Position numbers and translations under genes: made by a program. Under the pieces are notes generated by a model. It did not search any database. It was not told the origin of the DNA and worked only from the letters and a program-made list of their open reading frames with translations. From Pseudorhizobium flavum (GTDB lineage Bacteria; Pseudomonadota; Alphaproteobacteria; Rhizobiales; Rhizobiaceae), in contig NZ_LR723673.1 in assembly GCF_902502825.2 (NCBI RefSeq), positions 1 through 64,000 on the forward strand: a stretch of 64,000 nt of DNA, written 5' to 3'. Below are positions 46,494-55,416 of the stretch, in pieces (the stretch's first letter is position 1; every line of letters begins with the position of its first letter).

Positions 46494-48056
46494 GAGACCG
46501 GTAATTTCTCTGGGGTCGGACACGGGTTGTTAGGTCAGTGCAGTCCATCAGCATCGCTTTGTTCGGAGAGGCAGCGATGGCGGTGGAATGGACGATCACG
46601 ATCGAGGGGAAGAACGAGTTCGGCGACGTTTGCAGGAAGGCCGTTCGTATCGACAAGAGTTGGGAACGTCTGTTTGACGGCGGCATTGGTTTGTCGATTG
46701 AGGATGGCAAAACGATCATGACGGCGCTGCAAAGCGCAGTCGTAGCCCATGAGGCAGAGACCTACTCCCTCTTTCGTCGTGTCTGCCCGGATTGCCAAAC
46801 ATTTCGGCCGGTTAAGGACTACACATCACGCCGGATCCGAACCGTCTTCGGCACAGTGGAGGTCCGTAATCCTCGCTGGTTGCTGTGCCGGGATTGCTAT
46901 CCGGGCATGGACGGCGCCTTTGCGCCGCTAAAAGAAATCTGCCCCGATCGAGCGACGCCCGAACTGTTGGAGCTGAGCGCCCGTCTGGGAAGCATGATGC
47001 CCTACCGGCAGGCAGCCAAGGTGCTGGCCGAGTTCCTGCCGATTGAACCCACCGAGACGTACGCGACCGTGCGCAAGCGGACCATCAGGATCGGCGAACG
47101 GCTCGACGACCAAATTGCCCGGGAAACATGGAAGGCGAGAGCTCAAGCGGATGATCGCAGCCAGCTTGAGCTGCAGCTCCCGGGCGATCGCTGCAAGGAA
47201 TTCGTCATCAGCATCGATACCGCTTATGTTCGCAGCGCGGACCCAAATGCAGCGCGAAGCTTCGAGCTCGTCGTTGCCCGATGCGGCCGCGGAGGACGAG
47301 GCGATCCAGGTGGCCGCTATTTCGTCACCGGTAGCACCGCTCAGCAAGCAATTCGCGACCGCGCCCTCCACACGCTTGAAGGAGTCGGATATCGCGGCTA
47401 TGGCGATGTGACGGTGATTTCGGACGGCGCAGAAGTTCTCAAGCGAGTGCCCCGCGCCATGCCGAAGCCGACAACCCACATCATCGACTGGTTCCACATC
47501 GCCATGAAGATCCAGCCCATGCAGCAGATTGCCAATCACATCGCGCGATCGCAGCCCAGTCCCATTGAAGCGCTTCCAACCATAGACAGAGACATCAGAG
47601 CAGTAAAATGGCGTTTGTGGCACGGCCGCGTGGATCGTGCGATCGGGGACCTGGAGCGGCTCTTGACGAACCTGCAGGGATCAACGCAGATAAACGAGTT
47701 CTCGATCGCACGGCTGCACAGCCTCGGCTTGCAACTCCTGACCTATATCCGCTCGAACCGTGGTGCGATTGTCGACTATGGAAAGCGCCACAGAGCTGGG
47801 CTCCGTGTTGCTACGACCCTCGCTGAGTCGGCCGTGAATTCTCTCGTCGGGAAGCGGATGGTGAAAAAGCAGCAGATGCGGTGGTCGCTCCACGGTGCGA
47901 ATATGCTCATGCAGGTTCGAACTGCGGAGGCAAATGGCGAACTCCGTAATCGATTGCGGGCACCTTTCCGACAGCCTGAAGTAAACGTACCACCGCTATT
48001 CAAACCACAACCGCCCCTACTGCACGCCGCCTAACCCCAGAAAAATTACCGGTCTC
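46494..48056 (+). mobile_element. ISKra4-family element (1.56 kb)
   Basis: The inverted terminal repeats are GAGACCGGTAATTTCTCTGG (46494) and GAGACCGGTAATTTTTCTGG (minus strand from 48056). It carries one intact transposase and sits inside an IS110 remnant. No clean target duplication is seen. Confidence 0.85.
46577..48034 (+). CDS. ISKra4-family transposase
   Basis: A 485-aa protein from ATG 46577, chosen because of the preceding GGAGAGG. The N-terminal zinc-ribbon-like CPDCQTFRPVKDY and CRDCYPG segments are family features. The catalytic region includes FVISIDTAYVRSAD (first Asp), VTVISDGAEVLKRV (second Asp) and IIDWFHIAMKIQPM, and MKKQQMRWS-like residues lie near the C-terminal NGELRNRLRAPFRQPE. 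The frame is intact, so it is likely functional. Confidence 0.85.
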   Translation: MAVEWTITIEGKNEFGDVCRKAVRIDKSWERLFDGGIGLSIEDGKTIMTALQSAVVAHEAETYSLFRRVCPDCQTFRPVKDYTSRRIRTVFGTVEVRNPRWLLCRDCYPGMDGAFAPLKEICPDRATPELLELSARLGSMMPYRQAAKVLAEFLPIEPTETYATVRKRTIRIGERLDDQIARETWKARAQADDRSQLELQLPGDRCKEFVISIDTAYVRSADPNAARSFELVVARCGRGGRGDPGGRYFVTGSTAQQAIRDRALHTLEGVGYRGYGDVTVISDGAEVLKRVPRAMPKPTTHIIDWFHIAMKIQPMQQIANHIARSQPSPIEALPTIDRDIRAVKWRLWHGRVDRAIGDLERLLTNLQGSTQINEFSIARLHSLGLQLLTYIRSNRGAIVDYGKRHRAGLRVATTLAESAVNSLVGKRMVKKQQMRWSLHGANMLMQVRTAEANGELRNRLRAPFRQPEVNVPPLFKPQPPLLHAA

Positions 48057-48131
48057 GTCGACAATCCGGGCCAGTCTCTCGACCGCAAGGCCGCGACAGC
48101 GCAGATGTCGGCCTTCGATTGAGGCCGACCT

Positions 48132-48155
48132 GGCGGGGCTTCGGCTCCGCCTTTA
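48132..48155 (+). terminator. UUCG-loop hairpin, probable terminator
   Basis: GGCGGGGC-TTCG-GCTCCGCC forms an 8-bp stem (one G-U pair) with a stable UUCG loop, followed by TTTAT. It lies 100 bp after the ISKra4 transposase and could end read-through into the antirestriction region. Confidence 0.55.
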
Positions 48156-48446
48156 TCGTATCCAGGAAGAAGCCGTCTCCTCAAGGGGCGGCTTTCCGTG
48201 TTTCTACAACGCGGCGAAGTCGCATCAGGAGAGGTGAGACAGAGAAAGAAACCGGGGGGGCGAGAGACAGGCGCCATGGCGGCCCGTCCCTTCTGTCGGT
48301 CCTGCAGGAGCCGACGGCAGGCGCAACGGCTACGCCGTCCTTCGCTTCGTTCCGGCCGTTCCGGTGCGCATGCCGCCTGACCGCTCCTGCCTTCGGCCCT
48401 CCACGACGGGCCGCGATGGGCGCGGCCGCACACGGAGGTCAGAAGA
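48156..48446. other. Leader region of ardC
   Basis: No gene supported. A second stem-loop (AAGCCG/CGGCTT, about 48171-48196) lies here. The promoter of ardC should be in this stretch; a purine-rich GGAGG (about 48433) precedes the ATG. Confidence 0.4.
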
Positions 48447-49373
48447 ATGAGCAGGAAATCAGAAAGCGCGCGGATTGACATCTATGCGCGGATTACGGAG
48501 CGCATTGTCGCCGATCTGGAGAAGGGGGTGCGCCCGTGGGTGCAGCCCTGGAGTGCCGGCAACATGTCCGGCCGGATAACCCGGCCGCTGCGCCATAACG
48601 GCCAGCCATATACCGGGCTGAATGTCCTCCTGCTCTGGTCGGAGAGCATCGCGCGCGGTTTTGCATCGGCCACATGGATGACGCTTCGGCAGGGGAACGA
48701 ACTCGGCGCCCATGTGCGCAAGGGTGAGAGCGGCGCAACCGTCGTCTACGCCAGCCGCTTCACGAAGACAGAGAAGGATGCGGGCGGCGGTGAAGTCGAG
48801 CGCGACATTTCGTTCCTCAAGGCGTACACGGTGTTCAATTGCGATCAAATCGAGGGGCTTCCGGATCACTACTATCGTCGCCCGGAACCGGTCGCAGAGC
48901 CGCTCGAGCGCATCGAGTACGCGGACCGCTTCTTCGCCAATACCGGCGCGGTGATCCGGCATGGTGGGTCACAGGCCTTCTATCAGCCATCCAGCGATAG
49001 CATTCAGATGCCGGGTTTCGAGACGTTCCGGGATGCCGAGAGTTATTACGCCGTCCTCGGACATGAGGTCACCCACTGGGTTGGCGCAAGCCACCGACTG
49101 AACCGAGATTTGAGTCGCTATCACAAGGATCGCACGGATCGCGCGCGCGAAGAGCTTTGTGCCGATATAGGGGCATGTTTCCTCTGCGCCGATCTCGGAA
49201 TCGTCCCGGAACTGGAGCCGCGGCCCGATCATGCGAGCTACGTGGCCTCATGGTTGAAGCTGCTCGAAGGTGACCGCCGGGCAATCTTCCAGGCGGCCGC
49301 ACATGCCCAACGCGCTGTCGCCTATCTCCACGATCTCCAACCGAAGGCTGAGACGGAGCGGGAGGCCGCCTGA
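48447..49373 (+). CDS. ardC: ArdC-type antirestriction/ssDNA-binding protein with metallopeptidase domain
   Basis: A 308-aa protein. The N-terminal ArdC domain (DUF1738; residues 1-130) has DIYARITERIVADLEKGVRP, WVQPWSAGNMSGRITRPLRH, NGQPYTGLNVLLLW and GNELGAHVRKGESGATVVYA. The C-terminal zinc-metallopeptidase-like domain has the HExxH-type site in YYAVLGHEVTHWVGASHRL and ELCADIGACFLC. ArdC proteins enter the recipient first and protect incoming DNA from restriction. The position between mobile elements and the tra region fits a leading-region gene. Confidence 0.9.
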   Translation: MSRKSESARIDIYARITERIVADLEKGVRPWVQPWSAGNMSGRITRPLRHNGQPYTGLNVLLLWSESIARGFASATWMTLRQGNELGAHVRKGESGATVVYASRFTKTEKDAGGGEVERDISFLKAYTVFNCDQIEGLPDHYYRRPEPVAEPLERIEYADRFFANTGAVIRHGGSQAFYQPSSDSIQMPGFETFRDAESYYAVLGHEVTHWVGASHRLNRDLSRYHKDRTDRAREELCADIGACFLCADLGIVPELEPRPDHASYVASWLKLLEGDRRAIFQAAAHAQRAVAYLHDLQPKAETEREAA

Positions 49374-49518
49374 TGTTGTCCGCTCGAACATCGAAGGGGA
49401 GGGCGAGACGCCTTCCCCGGTCGGCGGTGCGACCTTCGTGTCCCCCGTTGGAGGAATCTTGCAGATACGGGCGAGGCGATCTACATTATTTCCTGAATCT
49501 ATCTACATGGAGTGACCC

Positions 49519-49761
49519 ATGCCGATCAACGTCAACAATCCTGAAGCGGACGCGCTCACGCGTAAGTTCGCGCATATGGCCGGCGTCAGCATTACCGATG
49601 CGATCGTGATTGCCATGAAAGAGGCGATCGAACGCCGCCGTCACGAGGAGACGCCGCTGCAAACCGCCGCTCGGCTCCGTGAACAGTACGGTATCAAACT
49701 CAATGCCGCTGCGAAACAGCCGCTTCCGCGCGAAGCCTATGACGAACTGTGGGAAAGCTGA
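49519..49761 (+). CDS. vapB: VapB-type antitoxin (Rv0623-like)
   Basis: An 80-aa protein. It begins MPINVNNPEADALTRKFAHM and continues with the alpha-helical segment GVSITDAIVIAMKEAIERR and a C-terminal toxin-binding tail (QPLPREAYDELWES). The domain is the short-chain Rv0623-type transcription factor/antitoxin. Its stop TGA overlaps the toxin start by one base (49761). Direct repeats ATCTACAT near 49483 and 49501 in the leader may be the operator. Confidence 0.82.
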   Translation: MPINVNNPEADALTRKFAHMAGVSITDAIVIAMKEAIERRRHEETPLQTAARLREQYGIKLNAAAKQPLPREAYDELWES

Positions 49762-50165
49762 TGTTCGTCGATGCCTGCGCCATCATCGCGCTCCTTTCCG
49801 ACGAACCGGAAGCGGCGCGCGTCTCCAATGCGATCGCGTCTGCGAAGGCCGCCTTCACCTCCCCGGTCGCCGTGCTTGAGGCTGTGCTCGGCCTTGCCCG
49901 CCCCGACAAGTTCGGCCTCACCGTGGCGGAGGTAGAACCGATCGTCATCGAGTTCCTCGATGAGCGCGGGATCGAAATCCGCGATCTTCCACCTGCGACC
50001 GCGACGACCCGGATCGCTCTCTCCGCCGCGCATCGTTATCGCGCGGGCCGCCGGGGCCTCAATCTCGGTGACTGCCTGCATTACGCATGCGCCAAATATT
50101 ACAACGTGCCCATTCTGGCGACGGCAGATGAGTTCAGACAGACAGACATCGAAACCGTGCCCTGA
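49761..50165 (+). CDS. vapC: VapC-type PIN-domain ribonuclease toxin
   Basis: A 134-aa PIN-domain protein. The N-terminal acidic residue is in MFVDACAIIALLSDEPEAAR and the second in SPVAVLEAVLGLARPDK. The third and fourth lie in RGLNLGDCLHYACAKYYNVP and ILATADEFRQTDI. All four conserved acidic positions of the family appear to be present. It cleaves RNA and is neutralised by VapB; the pair stabilises the plasmid by post-segregational killing. Confidence 0.85.
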   Translation: MFVDACAIIALLSDEPEAARVSNAIASAKAAFTSPVAVLEAVLGLARPDKFGLTVAEVEPIVIEFLDERGIEIRDLPPATATTRIALSAAHRYRAGRRGLNLGDCLHYACAKYYNVPILATADEFRQTDIETVP

Positions 50166-50965
50166 TGCGGCCAGCCACGACGGCTGGTTCCGGGCGAAGG
50201 TGCAGGAGGCCCTGGAAGATTCCCGGGCTGACAATCCCAACGAGAGGGCCGAAGCTCATTTCGCCGAGCGACGTCTAACGGCGCGGTGCAGTGTCGGCGA
50301 TCGTCACGTGTAGGCCCTTCTGATCGGGCGGGCGCAGTCGGCAGACACGCGGAACGAGCCCCGCCGCGCGACGGCGGATCAGGTGTGGTCGATATAGGCA
50401 TGCCGCGAGCCTGTCGGTTTCGAAGCGCTCCCATTCCTTCCTCTCGACCGCCCTCCAGGGAGGTGCCGTGAAACCCGGGTTGCCGCTTGTCCGAGGATAC
50501 GCGCGCGATGGAAGAGCCGCCATGGAATCCGCCCCGGCCAGCGCGTTCGCCGTTGACGTGATGCGGATGGGCGTCGGTGAGGGATCGACGGATAAGGTGG
50601 GTCGTGCAGACCTGAGCCGTCGTGAGAGCGGTGCCATCACCGCGGTCGCCGTCGGGGATCGCCGATGAACTCCGGGCCTTGATCGGTGTTCCTTGCTCGA
50701 TTGAAGCGGGGCGCACCCGCGCAGACCTCGATGGATTTGGTGTGACCGAAGGACGACTTCGTCTCGATCGCCATCCCGCAACGGCCATCCGCAACTTTCT
50801 TCCCCTGCTAACAGGTTCGCATTCCTCGCGATACAAGAAAGCTGCTCCCGGCCGCCCTCCACTTCGTTTCGGCCCAGAGGGTGCAGTGTCGATCGCCCCC
50901 GGTCCTTACACCGCCATCGAGGCCGCGACAGGCGCGGCCCGAACAAACCGGAAAGGAACACGACA
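50166..50965. other. 800-bp region without a supported gene
   Basis: High GC keeps long frames open on both strands (for example the minus strand from 51750 to 50275), but they show no domains and run antisense through the DUF736 gene, so they are rejected. The plus strand should contain the DUF736 promoter and the ribosome-binding site GGAAAGGA just before 50966. Confidence 0.45.
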
Positions 50966-51283
50966 ATGGCAGTCATCGGCGAATTCACCACCAACGGCAA
51001 CAACTCGATCATCGGCAACGTCCGCACGCTCACGGTCAGCATGAAGGCCCGCCTGAACCCCATCGAGCGCGTCTCGCGCGACGCCCCGGACTTCCGCATC
51101 ACCGCCGGCAACGGCGTCGAGGTCGGCGCGGGCTGGAAGGCGGTCTCCAACGACGGCGAGGAATATATCTCGGTCAAGCTGGACGACCCGAGCTTCAACG
51201 CCCCGATCACCGCGGCGCTTTGGCCGAGCGAGAAGGAAGGGGAATACGCCCTCATCTGGAACCGCCCGAAGCGGGAAGCCTGA
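50966..51283 (+). CDS. DUF736 family protein
   Basis: A 105-aa protein beginning MAVIGEFTTNGNNSIIGNVR, then KARLNPIERVSRDAPDFRIT and SVKLDDPSFNAPITAALWPS. This is a typical DUF736 domain, common on rhizobial and sphingomonad plasmids near transfer genes, with unknown molecular function. A GC-rich hairpin (CCGCC-GGCA-GGCGG, about 51302-51315) follows the stop and may be a terminator. Confidence 0.9.
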   Translation: MAVIGEFTTNGNNSIIGNVRTLTVSMKARLNPIERVSRDAPDFRITAGNGVEVGAGWKAVSNDGEEYISVKLDDPSFNAPITAALWPSEKEGEYALIWNRPKREA

Positions 51284-51601
51284 TCCGAACCCGAGGACCT
51301 CCGCCGGCAGGCGGGGCTCTTCCTCTCCCGGATGAGGAAGCCGGTCGCGGGCATCGAGCCCGCTTCCGGCTTTTCGGGTGCCAACCGGGAGCGTGTGGTC
51401 TGCTCAGATGCACCTATCATGCCGGGGATCGGCACAGCGTCGAAGGACGAGCGGTACCCCCAATTTCGCATTGTCGGCTTTGCCGCCATTACGAAATCGG
51501 CTCCCCCACTCGCCGCCTCTGGCGGTCGCGAAGCGATCCTTGACTCTGTCCCGTCTCCCCGACCGCGGACGTCGTCTTTCACAAACGTCAAGGAGACGAC
51601 G

Positions 51602-51772
51602 ATGACGATTTCCCACGAGCAACAAGTCGAAGAGCTTCGGGCCGAGCTTAGGGTGGTTCTGGACGCGAACGAGCGCCGCCAGATTGCCGCGGAGCTGGAG
51701 ATGGCGCTGGCCGAGATTGCCGTCATCGAGGCCGAGCAGGACGGCCGCATCAGCGGGGAGCCTCCTTTCTAG
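51602..51772 (+). CDS. Small coiled-coil hypothetical protein (56 aa)
   Basis: ATG 51602 follows AAGGAGACGAC. The product is almost wholly helical with heptad-like Leu/Ala/Glu spacing (QVEELRAELRVVLDANERRQ, then AAELEMALAEIAVIEAEQDG). No family name known to me; similar small proteins occur after DUF736 on rhizobial plasmids. A longer frame from 51332 is open but has no support. Confidence 0.6.
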   Translation: MTISHEQQVEELRAELRVVLDANERRQIAAELEMALAEIAVIEAEQDGRISGEPPF

Positions 51773-51810
51773 GGCCCTCCATAGGGCTGCCGATCAGCAG
51801 CCCACTCGCC

Positions 51811-52089
51811 TCAGTTGTTCAGTGCGTCCTTGACCGCCTTGCCCGGCGTGAAGGTCAGCTTCTTCGAAGCGGCGATTTTGATCGTCGCACCGGTTGCGGG
51901 ATTGCGGCCCTCGCGCTCCGGCGTGTCTTTGATCTTGAACTTGCCGAAGGATGGGATGGATGTTTCCGCGCCGCTCTTTGCGGCCTCTGCGATCTGGCTG
52001 AATACGCTTTCGACGATGGCCTTGGCCTGCGCCTTGGTCAGGTTCTGTTCGGATGCGATCTTGTCGGCGATCTCGTTGGTCGTGGTCAT
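51811..52089 (-). CDS. hupB: HU-family DNA-binding protein
   Basis: A 92-aa histone-like protein with the complete HU fold: NEIADKIASEQNLTKAQAKA, FSQIAEAAKSGAETSIPSFG, KFKIKDTPEREGRNPATGAT and the C-terminal strand/helix KLTFTPGKAVKDAL. The arm motif RxGRNPxTG is intact. A plasmid-borne HU may assist relaxosome or partition-complex assembly. A ribosome-binding site (GGAGAC on the minus strand) precedes ATG 52089. Confidence 0.92.
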   Translation of the reverse strand: MTTTNEIADKIASEQNLTKAQAKAIVESVFSQIAEAAKSGAETSIPSFGKFKIKDTPEREGRNPATGATIKIAASKKLTFTPGKAVKDALNN

Positions 52090-52229
52090 GAAGGACAGTC
52101 TCCTCTGCTCGTGGATGTCCTTCAGCTATGACGATGAAGGTGTGGCGCCGATAGAGGTCCGAATGCTGGAAGTGTTGCCAGATGCGAGAAAACCACAGGA
52201 AACAGCAGGCTCGGGATGTTGAAGGTGTG

Positions 52230-52487
52230 TCATTCGGCGCAGCGAACGTTGCGATAACCCCGCTTTCGTTTCGTACGTTCGAGGCGCGACAGCGCTGTAT
52301 CCGCATCCTCTTGAGAGTCGAAGGTTTCCATCATCGTCTGGCCGTTAGATCCGATCCGGCCCCAGTTGCGGATGACGGAGGCGCCGCCAAACAGGGTCGG
52401 CTGGATCGCGAGCGTATAGAAGCGACGCATGTTCTGGGCCGCGTCGATGCGGTGAAGATGCACCTGGCCTGTCCCCTCGTTTTCCAT
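52230..52487 (-). CDS. WGR-domain protein (second copy)
   Basis: An 85-aa protein consisting of a WGR domain alone: HLHRIDAAQNMRRFYTLAIQ, FGGASVIRNWGRIGSNGQTM and RLERTKRKRGYR. It is paralogous to the gene at 13252-13617. ATG 52487 is chosen; upstream ATG 52559 is in frame but adds an unconserved stretch. Function unknown. Next to HU and traG, in the same orientation as traG. Confidence 0.75.
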   Translation of the reverse strand: MENEGTGQVHLHRIDAAQNMRRFYTLAIQPTLFGGASVIRNWGRIGSNGQTMMETFDSQEDADTALSRLERTKRKRGYRNVRCAE

Positions 52488-52736
52488 GATTGGATTTTCG
52501 CTTCGTTTTGAGGCAGCGTCCAACGACTTCCATGAATCGATCCCGCGTGATTGATTCATCGCGCTGATGGTTTTCCCTTCCGGGGGGAACAGGGGAGAGC
52601 GAGACGGCTTTGCCGCACGGCTCTATGCGCTGGAGCGCACCGAACCCGCCAAGCGGTTTCGTCCCATGCGGGTTGCGATCCTCTCGCGGACGGGCTGGTT
52701 CGCCGGCAGCAGATCGCACTCGTGCGGGGGCGGCTC

Positions 52737-54659
52737 TCATCCACTCTTCTCCCCTTCCCGATGAAACCTGTTCTGCCCGACGCAGGTCATCATGTCGTCA
52801 CGCCGGAACCAGATGGCGCGACCGCATCTGAGCGGCGGATTGCCTGATGTGAAGACGATCTGTTCGTCGCTGCGCATGCGCAGCACTTCGTGCGGCATGA
52901 TCAGTGGCCGACGGCTGAGCTGCTTTGATCGCGATCGTGACGAGCCCTTCATGCCCGTCGAGCGGTTTGTCTGTTCGACCTCGACCGTGGTGTCGCCGCA
53001 GCGCTTCGAGATGTAGTCGGCCGTATCCGGGTCATTGATCGCCGCGAACGAGATCCACGATGCGGACTCGAACCATTTGCTTGTCGCGTCACGGCCGCCA
53101 TAGGCTTCGCGCATTTGGCCGATCGACTGGAAGATCATGGTGAGCGTGATGCCGTATTTCCGGCCGGCGTCGCGAGCGGTTTCAAGGATGCGCAGATAGC
53201 CGAGGCGCGCGACCTCGTCGAGCAGGAACAACGTGCGCCCCTTGACCTTGCCATTGCGATTGTAGATCGCGTTCAGCAGCGAGCCGATGACAACGCGCGC
53301 CAGACCAGGATGGGCTTCCAGCACCTTGAGATTGAGCGCGATGAACAGGTCCGCACTGCCTTCCGCAAGATTGTCGGTCGAGAAACTGTCGCCAGACACG
53401 AGGGCCGCATAGTTCGGGTAGGACAGCCAGTGCGTTTCCTTCACGGCATTGGCGTAGACGCCGGAAAAGGTCTCCGGCGTCATGTTGACGAAGACGGCAA
53501 CATTCTCCTTCACGAAGTCGGACTCGGACTGTTCGTAGATCCGCGTCAGGCGTTCTCGCAGCTTCGGCTCCGGTTCGGAGAGATTGGCTCGAACGCGGCG
53601 CAAGGTCTGGTCTTTCTCGTCCGTATGCCCGGACAGGCAGACGTCGGCGATCAACGCGGTCAGGAGCTGCATGGCGGATGCGCGGAAGAAGTCGTCGCGG
53701 GCTGACGCAGTGCGCGCATTATCGGTCATGATCCACGTCGCCACCGCGACGATATCCTCTTCCTTCGTGTTGCCGTGGCGGCCGATCCAGTCGAGCGCGT
53801 TGAAACCGATCGCGGGCGTGGCGGGATCGAGCACGATCACGTTTCGGCCGGCCTTGCGCCGATGATCGATGACCATCGGCGCGACCTCGCTCGAAGGGTC
53901 GAGCACGACGAGGCCGCCGCCCCATTTAAGGGCAGTCGGGATTGTCACCGAGGTCGTCTTGAAGCCACCCGAACCGGCGAAGATGATACCATGCGACGAA
54001 CCGAACGAACCGTCGAAGCACAACAACGGAGACCTGCCGCCGGCGCCCCAGCTCCTCGCCTCACTAGCGCGAAACGTCACACCCGCCACGCTGTCCTTGT
54101 CGACGCGGTAGCGTTCACCGATCACGATGCCGCCGGCATCGGGAAAGAGCTTGACGGCGTCGGCCATCTTCATCCAGTCGGCCTCGCCGTGCACGGCCCG
54201 CTTCCCCGCGATCCGCCGCGGCGCTGCTTTCGCAAAGGCCGCGTTCCCCCTGGTCGCGACGCGCAATGCGAAGATCCCGCTGAAGACGGCGGCGAACGCG
54301 CCGAGCATGGCCGACGGATCGGTATAGGCGAACACCGACTGGCCTTGAGGCACCCGATCAGCAAGAGCATGCAACCGCCACCCTTCGCGTGTGATCGCCG
54401 CGATGCAGACGACGGAAGCGCCTGCCAGTACGCTCAAACCGGCCGTCTTGATGTTTGCCGCGCCCGCCGTCGCGAACAGAAAGATGAGGCCGACCGCGGC
54501 CGCGGCCGCGTAGGGCAGGGTGAGACCGATAAGTCCGAGCATGAGTTTCGCCTGGGCCGACGTTCCAAACCCCGAGAGCCAGGTCTCAATGCCCGACATC
54601 GCCAACATGGCGGCGATCATCAATGCCGCTGGCAGGATTGTGAGAAGGAGTCTATTCAT
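52737..54659 (-). CDS. traG: Type IV coupling protein TraG
   Basis: A 640-aa VirD4/TraG-type coupling protein. Several N-terminal transmembrane segments (residues about 5-130) anchor it in the inner membrane. The Walker A is [20 protein letters not shown] (about 225) and the Walker B is [16 protein letters not shown]. Further conserved segments are [18 protein letters not shown] and [16 protein letters not shown]. It links the relaxosome to the type IV secretion channel and powers DNA export. Together with traD and traC it forms the Ti-type left-pointing Dtr operon; its start overlaps the traD stop by about 8 bp. Confidence 0.95.
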   Translation of the reverse strand: MNRLLLTILPAALMIAAMLAMSGIETWLSGFGTSAQAKLMLGLIGLTLPYAAAAAVGLIFLFATAGAANIKTAGLSVLAGASVVCIAAITREGWRLHALADRVPQGQSVFAYTDPSAMLGAFAAVFSGIFALRVATRGNAAFAKAAPRRIAGKRAVHGEADWMKMADAVKLFPDAGGIVIGERYRVDKDSVAGVTFRASEARSWGAGGRSPLLCFDGSFGSSHGIIFAGSGGFKTTSVTIPTALKWGGGLVVLDPSSEVAPMVIDHRRKAGRNVIVLDPATPAIGFNALDWIGRHGNTKEEDIVAVATWIMTDNARTASARDDFFRASAMQLLTALIADVCLSGHTDEKDQTLRRVRANLSEPEPKLRERLTRIYEQSESDFVKENVAVFVNMTPETFSGVYANAVKETHWLSYPNYAALVSGDSFSTDNLAEGSADLFIALNLKVLEAHPGLARVVIGSLLNAIYNRNGKVKGRTLFLLDEVARLGYLRILETARDAGRKYGITLTMIFQSIGQMREAYGGRDATSKWFESASWISFAAINDPDTADYISKRCGDTTVEVEQTNRSTGMKGSSRSRSKQLSRRPLIMPHEVLRMRSDEQIVFTSGNPPLRCGRAIWFRRDDMMTCVGQNRFHREGEKSG

Positions 54660-54867
54660 TGTCGCGACCAAATGCCTCCGCGCCGACTGCGGTCAGGCGC
54701 GAGCGCTCGGCTTCGTCTCCGCGGATCCGCGCGGCGGCGTCGATCAGCAGCCCGAGCAGCAGCGCCCGTTTTTCGTAGCGCAGGCCGGCCTTCACGATCA
54801 GGCCACCCAGCTCGATTTTTTCGCGCGTGTCCTTCTTCCTCGCGTCGCTTGATGTCGTCCGCCGCAT
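54652..54867 (-). CDS. traD: Conjugal transfer protein TraD (Ti type)
   Basis: A 71-aa protein starting near ATG 54867 ([17 protein letters not shown]). The characteristic TraD segments are [40 protein letters not shown] and a charged tail. Ti-type TraD is short and lies between traC and traG; this copy matches in length and order. It is thought to act in the relaxosome or as a coupling partner, with no enzymatic domain. A longer upstream frame to 54954 overlaps traC and is less likely. Confidence 0.85.
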   Translation of the reverse strand: MRRTTSSDARKKDTREKIELGGLIVKAGLRYEKRALLLGLLIDAAARIRGDEAERSRLTAVGAEAFGRDNE

Positions 54868-54871
54868 CCGC

Positions 54872-55168
54872 TCAAGCCTCGCCAGTGCCGCCCGAATTCG
54901 CGCCAGGCGCGACCGCCGCGGACGTGTCGCCGCCGGTACTGCCGTCAGCGGCATTCTTCTTTCCGGTCGTAGCCCCCTTGCCTCCGCGAAACCGCCCGGC
55001 GATGTCCTCGAACGCCGCCTGAAGTGCGGCTTCGTCGATCTCGATTTCGCCGAGACCCGCCTTCAGCGCGATCCTGCCGATGCGCTCGGCCTCGCGCGTC
55101 TCGGCTGCTTTGAGCTGATCCTGGAGCCTGGCGATTTCTTCCCTGATCTTCGATGACGGCTTCTTCAT
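54872..55168 (-). CDS. traC: Conjugal transfer protein TraC (Ti type)
   Basis: A 98-aa protein with an N-terminal helical segment ([20 protein letters not shown]) and the conserved block [20 protein letters not shown], followed by an Ala/Gly/Thr-rich tail. Ti-type TraC is the first gene of the leftward Dtr operon, next to oriT, as here. It is an accessory relaxosome protein, probably binding the oriT region. Confidence 0.87.
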   Translation of the reverse strand: MKKPSSKIREEIARLQDQLKAAETREAERIGRIALKAGLGEIEIDEAALQAAFEDIAGRFRGGKGATTGKKNAADGSTGGDTSAAVAPGANSGGTGEA

Positions 55169-55242
55169 TCCGGTGGCACTCCCTGGCTATCTTGGCGTTG
55201 CATTCGCGATGCCAAAACTCCTCCGGATGCCCTTGGAAGGAA

Positions 55243-55260
55243 ATGTGCAGATTTGCACGT
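55243..55260. promoter_or_regulatory. tra box (TraR-binding site) between traC and traA
   Basis: ATGTGCAGATTTGCACGT matches the Ti-plasmid tra box consensus ATGTGCAGATCTGCACAT at 16 of 18 positions. It sits 75 bp upstream of traC and 157 bp upstream of traA, so one site could activate both divergent operons, as in pTiC58. Confidence 0.85.
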
Positions 55261-55311
55261 CGGCAAGGCCGACACTTTGGAGGATGATCCCGGCCGTTCC
55301 GAAGGAGCGGC

Positions 55312-55352
55312 TCCAAGGGCGCAATTATACGTCGCTTACGCGACGCCTTGCG
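55312..55352. other. oriT: Ti-type origin of transfer (oriT)
   Basis: The block beginning CCAAGGGCGCAATTATACGT and ending CGACGCCTTGCGT is the conserved core of Ti-plasmid and rhizobial oriT sequences (RSF1010/IncQ-like nic region). It includes an inner CGTCGC/GCGACG hairpin (about 55331-55346). It lies in the traC-traA gap, the expected place. TraA should nick here. Confidence 0.85.
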
Positions 55353-55416
55353 TTGACGCCTGAACGGCCTGGCCAGCTCCCGACGAACGAGGTTCGAACC
55401 AGGAGCTTTTGTCGCT

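Noticed and set aside
50275..51750. 491-codon minus-strand frame
   Set aside because: It is antisense to the DUF736 gene and the small protein at 51602; Arg/Ser/Pro-rich with no domain. High GC explains the open frame.
53775..55022. 415-codon plus-strand frame over traG-traD
   Set aside because: Antisense to the well-supported traG/traD genes; Arg/Ala-rich and without homology signals.
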